From Acidobacteriota bacterium (lineage in GTDB: Bacteria > Acidobacteriota > Terriglobia > Terriglobales > Acidobacteriaceae), in the NCBI GenBank assembly GCA_021790655.1, contig JAJYGR010000205.1:1-39353 (forward strand): a DNA stretch of 39,353 bases, in the 5' to 3' direction. The notes beneath the pieces are model-generated. The model did not search any database, was not told the origin of the DNA, and worked only from the letters and a program-made list of their open reading frames with translations. This document shows, piece by piece, positions 15,814-25,235 of the stretch. The position numbers and the translations under genes are program-made. Position 1 is the stretch's first letter; each line of letters opens with the position of its first letter.

Positions 15814-16223
15814 GTTTGGTCCTCGACACATCGGTGACGATGGCATGGGTGTATGCGGATGAAATGAGCCGTCCGGTCCGTGAAGTCTTCGACCAGGTGA
15901 CGGAAAGTGGCGCTTGGGTGCCAAGCCTTTGGCGTTTGGAGATTGCGAATGTGTTGGAGATGGGTGTGCGGCGGGGCCGTCATGACGCGGCGTTTCTAGA
16001 AATGACCTTAGCTGACCTTACGCTTCTCTCGATTCAGGTAGACCCCCACACAAATGATCGAGCTTGGGGCGCGACGCTCAGGCTCGCCGAACGGCATCGG
16101 CTCACGGCATACGACGCAGCATATCTGGAGCTGGCTCTGAGGCGTGGCCTGCCATTGGCGACCCTGGATCGTGAACTGCGCGTGGCGGCTAAAGCAGAGA
16201 ATGTAACGTTGCTTGGCGAGTGA
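15810..16223 (+). CDS. vapC: VapC-type PIN-domain toxin
   Basis: A 137-residue PIN ribonuclease. Acidic residues expected at the active site are visible: Asp in LVLDTSVTM, Glu in LEIANVLEM, Asp in TAYDAAYLELA, and a later Asp in ATLDRELR. It is translationally coupled to its antitoxin by an ATGA overlap. It differs clearly in sequence from the first PIN toxin in this window, so the two modules are not a recent duplication. It lies between the transfer element and the polysaccharide locus and may mark the element's edge. Confidence 0.94.
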   Translation: MSLVLDTSVTMAWVYADEMSRPVREVFDQVTESGAWVPSLWRLEIANVLEMGVRRGRHDAAFLEMTLADLTLLSIQVDPHTNDRAWGATLRLAERHRLTAYDAAYLELALRRGLPLATLDRELRVAAKAENVTLLGE

Positions 16224-16341
16224 GGGGCGCCCAGCCTTGTGAGAGGCATTTTTAACAGGCGTTCGATGGTAATGTTAATTTCTGCTGGAATAAAACTCAT
16301 ATGGACCACTGCTTAGTTACGAAAACTTGAGTCGAGGCCAG

Positions 16342-18264
16342 CTAATTTACCCGGCCCCCTAGCTCAACCGGGTTGATTTGTTCCTGGCTCTTTGCGGCCA
16401 GCAGCACAGTGAAAGCTTTCTTATTAGGGGTGTCCATCATGCCTGGCTGCTGATACTCAGGTACAATTTCCTTCACCTTCTGCCGGATCGAAACAGCACC
16501 CGCATCCAGAAGTTTCGCCAGTTGTTGGAGTTGAGTTTTCAGTTTCGGCCAGCTCACGATTCTACCTTTGGCCACGCGCAGTCCATCGATCGATGTAGGC
16601 ACCATTCCTTCATCGTCGTAGAACAACTCCTCGTATAGCTTCTCGCCTGGTCGCAATCCTGTGTAATGGATTGGTATGTTCGCTTCTGACTTACCGGTAA
16701 GACGCATGAGCATCTTGGCCAGATCGACAATTTTGATGGGTTCTCCCATGTTCAGGACATAGATCTCTCCATCCCCCCCCAAAACAGAGGCTTGAAGAAC
16801 CAGAGATACGGCCTCGCTAATGGCCATAAAGAACCTTGTCATTTCAGGATGCGTAATGGTTATGGCATTCCCTCGTGCTATCTGAGACTTAAAAGTTGGA
16901 ACAACGCTGCCTTGAGAACCCAGCACGTTACCGAAGCGTACAGAAATGGATTTCAATGTGTTGGATGGACGCGAGGCGACTAGTAGCTCACCTATACGCT
17001 TCGTGCAGCCCATAAAGCTCGATGGGTTCACTGCTTTGTCGGAGGAAATCAGGACAAAGCGATCACAGCCAGCTTCCTCTGCAATCTCCAATAGTTTCCA
17101 GAGGGCAATCACGTTGTTCCGGGTGGCTTCTGCGACGTTGGCCTCGACAAGAGGTACATGCTTGTAGGCTGCGGCATGGAATATCACCTGCACTTGGTTC
17201 TCGGTAAGCACTTTTTTCATGGTGCCTGTATTTGCTGCGTCGGCCATCCAGAGGTGGAACTTCTTTTCCGAAGATGCATCAGTCAAAGCCTCCAGGCTTT
17301 CGCCGAGATGGAACAGAGCGGTCTCATCTCGGTCGATGCAGATGAGTTTTTCTGGACCGCATTGTAGAATCTGGCGACAAAGTTCAGAGCCGATGGAACC
17401 TGCAGCTCCAGTTACCATAACGACCTTATCTGCAAGGTACTCGATCACAGGCGCCAAGTCGAGTTCAACCTTATCGCGACCTATAAGGTCATCCACGTCC
17501 GTATCTTTGAAGGTGTTCACCGACATTCGTCCCGATAGTATGTCGCTGAGAGACGGGACGCTACGAAATTTTACTTTTGTATCGGAGCATATCTGCACGA
17601 TGCGGTTCAATTGTGTTTTTGTCGCAGACGGAACTGCAATCAGTACTTCGTGAATGTCATAGCGCGGCACAAACGAAGGAAGTTGGTCTATAGAACCGAG
17701 TACAGCAATGCCGTGTACGCTGGTACCGTGTTTATTGCGGTCGTCATCCACGAACCCTACAAGCTGAAACCCGGTGTTCGATCCACGGAGCTCCTTGGCA
17801 AGCATGTGACCCGCGAACCCAGCGCCAACGACAATTGCCCGGACGGACTTGTCATTGCCAGGTCGATTGGTTCTTACGCGATTAAACAGAAGCACTACAG
17901 CGGCCCGCAAAGCAACAAGGAAGGATGTCGTAAAAATCAGCTCAATGATGTAGATGGAAAGCGGGAACGCCTTGTTCGCCAAAACGCCACGTTCGATGGC
18001 CATGAAAATCATCGATCCAGCGATTGTCGCTTGTAATACCCGCACCAGATCGGTCGGCCCCGAGTATCTCCAATAGCCGTGCAGTGAATGGAACAGGTAG
18101 AGGCCGATGAGCCGTGCAACCAGCAGCAGCGGTATGGCTGGCCACAGAACCGCTGTGTAGCGGAAGTGGAATTCAAACCGGACCAGCCAAGACAGGATTA
18201 ACGATGCAAGTATTGCGCCTGCTTGAACGGTTACAGGCTTCCAATACCTTTTAAGACGATGCAT
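16342..18264 (-). CDS. pglF: WbpM/PglF-type UDP-sugar 4,6-dehydratase
   Basis: A 640-residue membrane-bound nucleotide-sugar dehydratase. Four N-terminal hydrophobic segments (about 14-29, 37-57, 78-95 and 102-128) precede a CoA-binding-like Rossmann domain (VRAIVVGAGFAGHML, about 141-155), then the catalytic SDR domain with GAAGSIGSE (286-294). The active-site region reads SSDKAVNPSSFMGCTKR (407-423), with Met where most SDR enzymes have Tyr; this is the WbpM-class Ser-Met-Lys arrangement, not a defect. The expected product is UDP-4-keto-6-deoxy-HexNAc from UDP-GlcNAc. It is last in the minus-strand cassette. A G8 run (16773-16780) lies in frame within it. GGAG is positioned five bases before the ATG. 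Confidence 0.92.
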   Translation of the reverse strand: MHRLKRYWKPVTVQAGAILASLILSWLVRFEFHFRYTAVLWPAIPLLLVARLIGLYLFHSLHGYWRYSGPTDLVRVLQATIAGSMIFMAIERGVLANKAFPLSIYIIELIFTTSFLVALRAAVVLLFNRVRTNRPGNDKSVRAIVVGAGFAGHMLAKELRGSNTGFQLVGFVDDDRNKHGTSVHGIAVLGSIDQLPSFVPRYDIHEVLIAVPSATKTQLNRIVQICSDTKVKFRSVPSLSDILSGRMSVNTFKDTDVDDLIGRDKVELDLAPVIEYLADKVVMVTGAAGSIGSELCRQILQCGPEKLICIDRDETALFHLGESLEALTDASSEKKFHLWMADAANTGTMKKVLTENQVQVIFHAAAYKHVPLVEANVAEATRNNVIALWKLLEIAEEAGCDRFVLISSDKAVNPSSFMGCTKRIGELLVASRPSNTLKSISVRFGNVLGSQGSVVPTFKSQIARGNAITITHPEMTRFFMAISEAVSLVLQASVLGGDGEIYVLNMGEPIKIVDLAKMLMRLTGKSEANIPIHYTGLRPGEKLYEELFYDDEGMVPTSIDGLRVAKGRIVSWPKLKTQLQQLAKLLDAGAVSIRQKVKEIVPEYQQPGMMDTPNKKAFTVLLAAKSQEQINPVELGGRVN

Positions 18265-18336
18265 ATTTCTCCATTTTCCCTTCCCGAGACAGCGAAGCTT
18301 AACTGTCGGGAGTTCAAAGAGAAATTAAACGCAAGG

Positions 18337-19542
18337 CTATAATATCCTTTTGACGGTGTCAACAGTGTATTGGAGCGAAGACTCTGAAAGGGTTGGGTGG
18401 ACCAGGAACATGAGGCTTGTCTCCCCGAGTTCCTTCGCCACTGGTCGGGGCGGATGCTCCCATCCAGAGTTCTTGAAGGCCTTTTCCTCATAGATTTCGC
18501 TGCAACTGCCGACCATACAGGGTACACCTGCATTACAGATTTCCAACATGATTCTGTCGCGCGACCACCCGGATCGCAGCCTTTCTGGGCGAATAAAGGT
18601 GTAAAACTTGTAGTAAGAATGCCCGATCGAGGGATCTGGAAGAGGGACACGCAAGCCTGGAAGCTCAGCGAAAGCTTCGCTGAGCATTTTGGCATTCTGT
18701 CGGCGTTTGGCAACCCATGCAGGCAACTTTCGCAGCGCAACTCGTCCGATTGCGGCTTGCATTTCGGTCATACGCCAATTGGTTCCGAATGATTCATGGA
18801 GCCAACGGACGCCGGGCTTGTGATGACGGTTGTACACAGCCTCGTAGCTCTTGCCATGATCTTTGTAGGCCCAGGCAGCCTTCCAGAGCGTCTCATCGTT
18901 CATCGCCAATAGGCCACCCTCACCGCCTGTGGTGATGATCTTGTCTTGGCAGAACGAGAATGCAGCAACATCTCCCATCGAGCCAACCGGGTGTCCCTTG
19001 TACGTGGCTCCGTTTGCTTGGGCGCAGTCCTCAATCACTTTTAAGTCATGGGCTTTTGCCAGATCGAGGATTGGATCCATATCACACGGCCATCCGGCTA
19101 GGTGGACAACGATAATTGCCTTGGTTCGGGGAGTCAGAACAGCACGGATGGTATCGACAGTCACGTTCTGACTGTCTCTGTCGACATCCGCCATGACCGG
19201 GCGCGCGCCGACACTTACGGCGCAACTTGCCGATGCAATAAAAGTACGGCTCGATGTGACGACTTCATCTCCGGGGCCGATATTGAGGGCTCGCAGAGCG
19301 AGTTCCAGTGCAACAGTACCATTCGCCAAAGCAATGGCATGTTTCACCCCGATAGACTCGGCATACTCGTGCTCAAATTTTCGACACTCTTTACCAGTCC
19401 AGTAATTGACCTTTCCAGACTCCAGGACTCTGCAAACTGCTTCAATCTCATCTTTCTCGAAGAAGGGCCACGGCGCAAAGCTGCATGCCGCCACAGTGGC
19501 ATCAAGAGCTGCTGTCGTTTCTGTAGTTACCCCAGTGTGCAT
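18337..19542 (-). CDS. pglE: DegT/DnrJ/EryC1-family sugar aminotransferase (PglE-like)
   Basis: A 401-residue PLP-dependent aminotransferase that would convert the 4-keto sugar made by the neighbouring dehydratase into a 4-amino sugar. Family markers are LANGTVALELALRAL (about 72-86), the cofactor Asp in KVIEDCAQANGA (Asp172) and the Schiff-base Lys in SFCQDKIITTGGEGG (Lys201). It starts two bases after the acetyltransferase stop, so these genes form one operon. Substrate choice (bacillosamine, perosamine or other) cannot be read directly; the bacillosamine reading comes from the neighbours. Confidence 0.9.
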   Translation of the reverse strand: MHTGVTTETTAALDATVAACSFAPWPFFEKDEIEAVCRVLESGKVNYWTGKECRKFEHEYAESIGVKHAIALANGTVALELALRALNIGPGDEVVTSSRTFIASASCAVSVGARPVMADVDRDSQNVTVDTIRAVLTPRTKAIIVVHLAGWPCDMDPILDLAKAHDLKVIEDCAQANGATYKGHPVGSMGDVAAFSFCQDKIITTGGEGGLLAMNDETLWKAAWAYKDHGKSYEAVYNRHHKPGVRWLHESFGTNWRMTEMQAAIGRVALRKLPAWVAKRRQNAKMLSEAFAELPGLRVPLPDPSIGHSYYKFYTFIRPERLRSGWSRDRIMLEICNAGVPCMVGSCSEIYEEKAFKNSGWEHPPRPVAKELGETSLMFLVHPTLSESSLQYTVDTVKRIL

Positions 19543-19544
19543 CT

Positions 19545-20201
19545 TTATGCATTCCTCACAATCGGCTTTGCAGGAATTCCGGCCACCGTTGTCATCGGTT
19601 CTACGTCTTTATTGACAACCGCTCCTGCACCTATAGTCGCGTTCTCCCCAATCGTAAGGTATTGTAAGACTTGGGCACCCGTTCCAACCAACACACCTTT
19701 GCCAATCTGGACGCCACCAGAGATATTTGCGGCGCGGTAGAGGGCACTTCCCGCTCCAATTCGTGCCTCGTGCCCGATTGTGCATGACAAATCCACCATC
19801 GAAAACGCTCCAAACACAACATTCACAGTGGCAATCACGCCAGCACAAAGGATAACGCCTTCTTCCAACTTACAAGTCTCTGCATCGAATCGCACAGAAG
19901 GATGCACGATGGCTGGCCATTCCATGTTAGGAAAGCGGCATTTCAGTTCCTCTGCGACTCTTAAGCGAGCTGGGGGGGTACCGATCCCGATAGCCAGTGC
20001 ATCGATGTGGTTGGCATCCAGCCAGTCGATTTCGCCCAGTACCTCACTGTCGCGCGATCCAAGCTTCCCACGATCGCTCACCAGAAAACCTGCAACCTCA
20101 AAAGGCTCGCATTGTTGCTTGGGATCAGCGGCGATCTCGGACAATAGCCAACGGACTTCTCGTGCAAATCCGCCAGCGCCAATAATTGCAATACGCCTCA
20201 T
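19545..20201 (-). CDS. pglD: PglD/NeuD-type sugar acetyltransferase
   Basis: A 218-residue acyltransferase. The N-terminal Rossmann-like domain begins RRIAIIGAGGFAREVRWLL, and the C-terminal half is a left-handed beta helix of hexapeptide repeats (GVILCAGVIATVNVVFG, VQIGKGVLVGTGAQVLQ, IGENATIGAGAVVNKD). His144 in TIGHEARIG sits where PglD has its catalytic base. It probably N-acetylates the 4-amino sugar using acetyl-CoA. Its ATG overlaps the stop of the glycosyltransferase fusion (ATGA). A C7 run on the coding strand (19972-19978) encodes GTPPAR in frame. Confidence 0.92.
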   Translation of the reverse strand: MRRIAIIGAGGFAREVRWLLSEIAADPKQQCEPFEVAGFLVSDRGKLGSRDSEVLGEIDWLDANHIDALAIGIGTPPARLRVAEELKCRFPNMEWPAIVHPSVRFDAETCKLEEGVILCAGVIATVNVVFGAFSMVDLSCTIGHEARIGAGSALYRAANISGGVQIGKGVLVGTGAQVLQYLTIGENATIGAGAVVNKDVEPMTTVAGIPAKPIVRNA

Positions 20202-22057
20202 TTGCGTTCCTTTTGTAGTTCAGATGAAGCGGAGATGAATTCCGTCCCACTCATACTGTGGCTGTTACCCATAAACTCGGGCATTGTGACGTGATTTGTA
20301 TTGGAGATTCCGTGGCGAAGCAACACCTTCCCAATCGTCAAGAAGAGAATTTTAATATCCAGCCATAAACTCCAGTGATCTACGTACCACACATCATATT
20401 CGAACTTCTTGCTCCACGCGATTGTATTTCGGCCATTCACTTGCGCCCACCCTGTAATTCCTGGTAGCACTTCGTGCCTGCGCGCTTGCTCCGGGGTGTA
20501 GCGATCAAGGTACTGCGTCAGCAGCGGACGAGGGCCGACGAGACTCATGTCACCCTTCCACACGTTCCACAATTGTGGGATCTCATCGATGCTTAAAGCG
20601 CGGAGCATACGCCCCAACCTCGTGAGCCGCTGTTCGTCCGGCAACAATTCGCCGTTAGAGTCGCAGGTGTCATTCATGGTGCGAAACTTGTAAAGCGTGA
20701 ACGTCTTTCCGTGAATGCCAGGACGAAGCTGTTTGAATAGCGCAGGCGCGCCGAGCCTATAGCGGATGAGGAGAGCTGCGGACGCCCACACTGGGAAACT
20801 AAGTATCAGCAAAATTGACGCTGTGATTCGATCAAAAGTATACTTTACGAATTTTCTCCATCCCCGCTGTTTGGTTGCAACAAATTCTCGCAGGAGCTTC
20901 GAATAATCCGCCAACATCGCCTCCCAAACGATTTCGCGCCGGAAGTTTTGAGTTACCCAGTCGCTCCCTGCGCGTCCCATGCGCTTTCGCAAATCGGGGT
21001 CATCAAGAAGCCTACCGATTGCACTTTGTAGTTGATCGACATCGCCGACAGGAACCACAAATCCAGTGACTCCGTTGATTACAGAATCGATTGCACCGGT
21101 AGCGTTGCTCGCCACAACCGGGACCTCGGCAACCTGGGCCTCAAGCGGAACCCCGGGGAACCCTTCACGGCGCGATGGAAAGACCAAAACATCCATCATG
21201 GAGTAATAGGGGGCGACATCGCTGACAAATCCTGTCTGGATGACGTTGGGATCAGAGTCTATCGAAGAACGCAGGTCATTAGGTACTGGATCCCCAGATT
21301 CATAATCACCCACCATAAGCAACCTCAAATCCGGATTGTCTGCTTTCAGGCAGATAAACGCGCGATACAGTTCCTCAACACCTTTATCGCGGGTAAAACG
21401 TCCTACAAATCCGACTACCCGCGCCTCCGCCGGAATTCCTAATGCCGAACGTAAGCTCTCTGCTTTTGTGCTGTACTTGCTCAAGGAGGTGAAACGCGGG
21501 ATGTCTATCCCATTCGATGTCCCATTTCCCACGACGCACGTCTTGCGAGGCCGTGCGATTCCGAGATCCGTCACATTCCTTTGAAGACTATGGCTTACAC
21601 AGCGGACGCTATCTGCCAGTTTGCAACTAATTCTTTCTGTCAACAACAATAGCCAACGCTTCCATCCAGATGTGGTTTCTAACCGAAGTCCACGTAATGT
21701 ATAGATCACACAGGGAACACCCGCTATCTTGGCAGCGAGCGTACCAAGCAGCCCGGCCTTGGGGGTGCCGACGTTCACAATATCTGGACGCAGCCTCCGG
21801 AAGAGCCTCCAGAGCGCCCATAACGAGCGCATGTCCCGCAGAGGAGAAATCTCCCTCTCCATGGGTATCGCCCACGTCTCAAGGCCGGTGTTTTTCATAC
21901 TCGTCAGCTCAGACCCAGGGCTGGATACCATTGTTACATCAAATCCGTGTTCCGCAAGATAGGGAAGCTGACCTTCAAAGAATTTCGTACTCATGGCAAC
22001 CGTGACCACGCAAACGAGTCTCGGCTTCCTGCCAAGTATTGCAGAGACATTTTGCAT
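20198..22057 (-). CDS. GT4 glycosyltransferase fused to PglC-type phosphoglycosyl transferase
   Basis: A two-domain enzyme of about 619 residues from the chosen start. The N-terminal GT-B domain begins KPRLVCVVTVAMSTKFFEGQ and carries the GT4 donor-site segment FPSRREGFPGVPLEAQ. The C-terminal domain is a monotopic phosphoglycosyl transferase: a re-entrant hydrophobic helix (ILLILSFPVWASAALLIRY), LYKFRTMND, and the catalytic Asp-Glu in LSIDEIPQLWNV, then SLVGPRPLL and LPGITGWAQVNGRN. It would load a phosphosugar on undecaprenyl phosphate and add the next sugar. The track ORF starts upstream at 22282 inside the amidotransferase gene; ATG 22057 or 22174 is more likely. Neither start has a strong ribosome site. 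Confidence 0.9.
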   Translation of the reverse strand: MQNVSAILGRKPRLVCVVTVAMSTKFFEGQLPYLAEHGFDVTMVSSPGSELTSMKNTGLETWAIPMEREISPLRDMRSLWALWRLFRRLRPDIVNVGTPKAGLLGTLAAKIAGVPCVIYTLRGLRLETTSGWKRWLLLLTERISCKLADSVRCVSHSLQRNVTDLGIARPRKTCVVGNGTSNGIDIPRFTSLSKYSTKAESLRSALGIPAEARVVGFVGRFTRDKGVEELYRAFICLKADNPDLRLLMVGDYESGDPVPNDLRSSIDSDPNVIQTGFVSDVAPYYSMMDVLVFPSRREGFPGVPLEAQVAEVPVVASNATGAIDSVINGVTGFVVPVGDVDQLQSAIGRLLDDPDLRKRMGRAGSDWVTQNFRREIVWEAMLADYSKLLREFVATKQRGWRKFVKYTFDRITASILLILSFPVWASAALLIRYRLGAPALFKQLRPGIHGKTFTLYKFRTMNDTCDSNGELLPDEQRLTRLGRMLRALSIDEIPQLWNVWKGDMSLVGPRPLLTQYLDRYTPEQARRHEVLPGITGWAQVNGRNTIAWSKKFEYDVWYVDHWSLWLDIKILFLTIGKVLLRHGISNTNHVTMPEFMGNSHSMSGTEFISASSELQKERK

Positions 22058-22152
22058 AGTGGGATCACTCAGAGTATCGACTGACTCTAGATCGGAGCAA
22101 TATTTTTCCTGGTTAGGAATAAAAATCTCCACGCCGCTGATTCTATTGGAAT

Positions 22153-24141
22153 TTACAAAACTTGTAAGGAACATTTGCCGGGTTGGGATACATCCTCTGC
22201 GATCTCTAACCACGCTTGAAACATCAACACATCCCACAAGGGATATTGCAAATTCCGATGGCCCGACAGATGCTCTTCCCACTTTTGCCGAATCGGCAAG
22301 GGATTGAAAAATCCCTCCTGCCGCAAGCGCGATTCGTTCAATAAACCTTCCGCCCAGTCCCGCAACGGCCCACGCAACCAGGAATCAATCGGCACGCCAA
22401 AACCCATCTTCGGACGCTCCATGAGTTCCTTGGGAACATACTTATAGAGCACCTGCCGCAGAAGCCACTTTCCCTGGCTCTCTCGAATCTTCATCGACAT
22501 CGGTAAATGCCAGGCAAACTGCACCACGCGATGGTCGAGAAAAGGTACGCGGGTTTCCAGGCTCACCCCCATTGCCGCTCGATCCACCTTGACCAGGATG
22601 TCGTCTGGCAAATAACTTATGGCATCCAGATACATCATGTGTTGCTCGAACTCATGAATGGTTGGCCAGTTGGCGCGGGACGTCAACGCGGTGGACGGCT
22701 CGATGGCTCCGATGACAACATCAGCAGGCTGTTTCCAGTGCGACACTAGACCCCGATAGATATCCTCCGGACTGCCACCTCCTGCCAGAAGATCTGCCAG
22801 TTTGTGGGCCTTGTCCCCAGGGAGGGCCATGCGCAGTCGTGATGGCAGGAACCCTGAAACCGGACTATACAGCCGGTTCCATGCACGAGGTGAGAATGCA
22901 CTCAAGCCTGCCGCCGCAAGCTTGCGCAAAGCAGGTGGAATGCGCCCCATCCGGGAGATGGAAGAAGCCCACGAGTAACGATTGTAGCCACCAAATAACT
23001 CATCCCCAGCATCCCCCGACAAGGACACGGTAACGTGCTGCTTCGCCAGTTGCGAGACCAGAAAGGTTGGAATCTGTGACGAGTCAGAAAATGGCTCATC
23101 GTATAGCGTTGGCAATCGCGGGATGACGTTCATGGCGTCATTCGGTGTAACATACAGCTCCGTGTGCTCTGTTCCCAGATGCCGCGCCACCGCCTTGGCG
23201 TGTTCCGCTTCGTTATAGCCCTGCTGATGCGATCCGATGGTGAAGGTCTTCACCGGCTGGTTGGATTGAGTCTGCATCAACGCCACAATTGTCGAGGAAT
23301 CGATCCCGCCTGATAAGAATGCTCCCAGCGGCACGTCGGCGATCATTTGTAGGCCGATGGCCTCCAGCAAATGCGTTTCCAGTGCCGTAACGGCTTCCGA
23401 TTCGCTGCCACTGAACGGCTGCGCTTGCCCCTGCTCGACCACCTCGCGCAGCGACCAGTAGGGCGTCGGCCCACCATCCCTCTGGCCTGGCAGGAGCTTC
23501 AGGTACGTTCCCGGTAATAGCTTGCTGAGGCCCTTATAAATGGAATACGGGGCGGGTATGCAGTTGTGGCGCAGCAGCAGAGTGATCGCGTTCCGGTCAA
23601 TCTCGCCACGAAACGCCGGATGCGCCCGGAGCGCCTTAAGTTCTGAGCCAAACAGGAAAACGTCATTCTGCCAGCCGTAATAGAGCGGCTTTTCGCCCAT
23701 GCGGTCACGTGCAAGATACAGCGTCCGCTCCGCCCGGTCCCACAGCGCAACGGCAAACATCCCCACGGTTTTCTTCAGTGTGGCTTCTACTCCCCACGCC
23801 TCAAACCCCGCCAGCAGCGTTTCCGTGTCCGAATGTCCACGCCACGCGATATTTCCTTCGCGCTCCAGTTCACTGCGCAATTGCAGGTAGTTATAGATTT
23901 CCCCGTTGAATACGATCACGTAGCGCCCGGACGCCGACACCATCGGCTGATGCCCAGCAGGGGAAAGATCCAATATGGACAGTCGCCGAAATGCAAATGC
24001 CATGCCCGCTTCCGCGTCAACCCAAACGCCGGAGTCGTCTGGACCACGATGGGCGATTCGCTGCGCCATGGCGGTTGCCGTCGCCTTTGCGTCCGAAGCA
24101 GAAAATCCGCCAGCCTTCCAGAAACCGGTCAATCCGCACAT
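22153..24141 (-). CDS. asnB: Glutamine-dependent asparagine-synthase-type amidotransferase
   Basis: A 662-residue class II amidotransferase. The start at ATG 24141 places the catalytic Cys at position 2 (MCGLTGFW), needed for the Ntn glutaminase; the track ORF adds 15 residues upstream that would block it. RIAHRGPDDSG and FNGEIYNY belong to the glutaminase half. The synthetase half shows the ATP-binding PP-loop LSGGIDSSTI and SGDAGDELFGGYNRY. Set inside a glycan locus, it may amidate a uronic-acid or amino-acid substituent of the polysaccharide rather than make free asparagine, as is proposed for several such locus-borne copies. It lies first in the bacillosamine-type cassette. Confidence 0.9.
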   Translation of the reverse strand: MCGLTGFWKAGGFSASDAKATATAMAQRIAHRGPDDSGVWVDAEAGMAFAFRRLSILDLSPAGHQPMVSASGRYVIVFNGEIYNYLQLRSELEREGNIAWRGHSDTETLLAGFEAWGVEATLKKTVGMFAVALWDRAERTLYLARDRMGEKPLYYGWQNDVFLFGSELKALRAHPAFRGEIDRNAITLLLRHNCIPAPYSIYKGLSKLLPGTYLKLLPGQRDGGPTPYWSLREVVEQGQAQPFSGSESEAVTALETHLLEAIGLQMIADVPLGAFLSGGIDSSTIVALMQTQSNQPVKTFTIGSHQQGYNEAEHAKAVARHLGTEHTELYVTPNDAMNVIPRLPTLYDEPFSDSSQIPTFLVSQLAKQHVTVSLSGDAGDELFGGYNRYSWASSISRMGRIPPALRKLAAAGLSAFSPRAWNRLYSPVSGFLPSRLRMALPGDKAHKLADLLAGGGSPEDIYRGLVSHWKQPADVVIGAIEPSTALTSRANWPTIHEFEQHMMYLDAISYLPDDILVKVDRAAMGVSLETRVPFLDHRVVQFAWHLPMSMKIRESQGKWLLRQVLYKYVPKELMERPKMGFGVPIDSWLRGPLRDWAEGLLNESRLRQEGFFNPLPIRQKWEEHLSGHRNLQYPLWDVLMFQAWLEIAEDVSQPGKCSLQVL

Positions 24142-24362
24142 TGAATGTAGCCCTTTCGCTGATAACTGGCGGATTTCTTGGAGCATTGTAGAGCCGTTGA
24201 GAAATCTGAAATCTAAATTGATCTACCTTAACGTTCAACTGCCATACTGAATACAAGAGCTTTACACAATAAGTCTGAGACTTAATCAGAGCTTCCCTAG
24301 CGAGGAAAAGTCCTCCAGAACATTGCGACTATAATATGTGACCGTTACGAGGCCAATGCTCG

Positions 24363-25235
24363 TCACAGAGGAACCCTCTGACCAAGTCGATCAAAAATCG
24401 CATCCCAGATGGCTCGCACTATATATCTCGCCTTCGAAAACTTATCTTGCTCCGCCAGAAATATCCTGACCGCATCGTATACCATACGCTTCAAGTCTGC
24501 GATTACCCATTCTCGATCTTTATAGAAGTATCTTTTCATCAAGACAAGCCGATTCCGGGTGATGTAGTAGCGACGTTTCGCGCTGTGGTTGTTTGTCGAA
24601 AATGTTCGACCAAGAAATTTGTGCTCCGTGATTCGCCCCAGCGAGTGCACCAAAATCGCCCTTGGGCACTCAATCACCTTGAGCCCCGCTGCCCGCATTC
24701 GCAGACAATATTCGTGATCCACAGAGTCGATAAAAAAATCGTCTTCCATTGGACCAATCAAGCTGAATGTGTCGGCTTGGATCATCGATCCCGAGGTTAT
24801 GCAGACGACGACATCTCCGTTTGCTGATCTCAACGTAGAGAAAGCACTTCCCATCCCCGCATCCTCGTACCGAGGACACAGCATGCCTACTATGCCATGG
24901 ACTGCATCCTGGTAAGTGGAAAACATTTCTTCCACGTAGCCGTCGCGCATCCAGCTATCCTGATCAAGAGTCATGATCCAGGGGAAACCTTTCGAGATTG
25001 CGTAGCGAATGCCGATATTCAGCGCGGTTGCAATGCCGAGGTTTTTATGGTTGCGAATGACGGTGCATGCATCCAGCTTTTCCAGATCGTTTAGTACGCT
25101 GGATACATTGGCCTGCGGAGTATTGTCGACTACCACCACATGGGCCACTTGATTGAGAGATAGCTGAATGTTCTTTAGAACATCCAGCGACGGATTATAA
25201 GAAATTACGACAGCACAGACCAGAGAATTTCTCAT
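24363..25235 (-). CDS. GT2 glycosyltransferase, rhamnosyltransferase-like
   Basis: A 290-residue GT-A fold enzyme. It begins VCAVVISYNPSLDVL and has HVVVVDNTP, the NLGIATALNIGIRYA segment and the DXD-like motif LDQDSW that is common in RfbF/WbbL-type rhamnosyltransferases. VDHEYCLRMRAAG and the following VHSLG are the usual acceptor-side elements. It would add a deoxy-hexose from a dTDP donor at the cytoplasmic side of the inner membrane; the exact sugar is a guess. About 180 bases separate it from asnB. Confidence 0.88.
   Translation of the reverse strand: MRNSLVCAVVISYNPSLDVLKNIQLSLNQVAHVVVVDNTPQANVSSVLNDLEKLDACTVIRNHKNLGIATALNIGIRYAISKGFPWIMTLDQDSWMRDGYVEEMFSTYQDAVHGIVGMLCPRYEDAGMGSAFSTLRSANGDVVVCITSGSMIQADTFSLIGPMEDDFFIDSVDHEYCLRMRAAGLKVIECPRAILVHSLGRITEHKFLGRTFSTNNHSAKRRYYITRNRLVLMKRYFYKDREWVIADLKRMVYDAVRIFLAEQDKFSKARYIVRAIWDAIFDRLGQRVPL

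Noticed and set aside
22057-22282. N-terminal extension of the GT4-PglC fusion in the ORF track
   Set aside because: The extra residues lie over the end of asnB and are unlike any GT4 start; an internal ATG is more likely.
24141-24186. Longer asnB start
   Set aside because: It would bury the catalytic Cys that must be residue 2 after Met removal.
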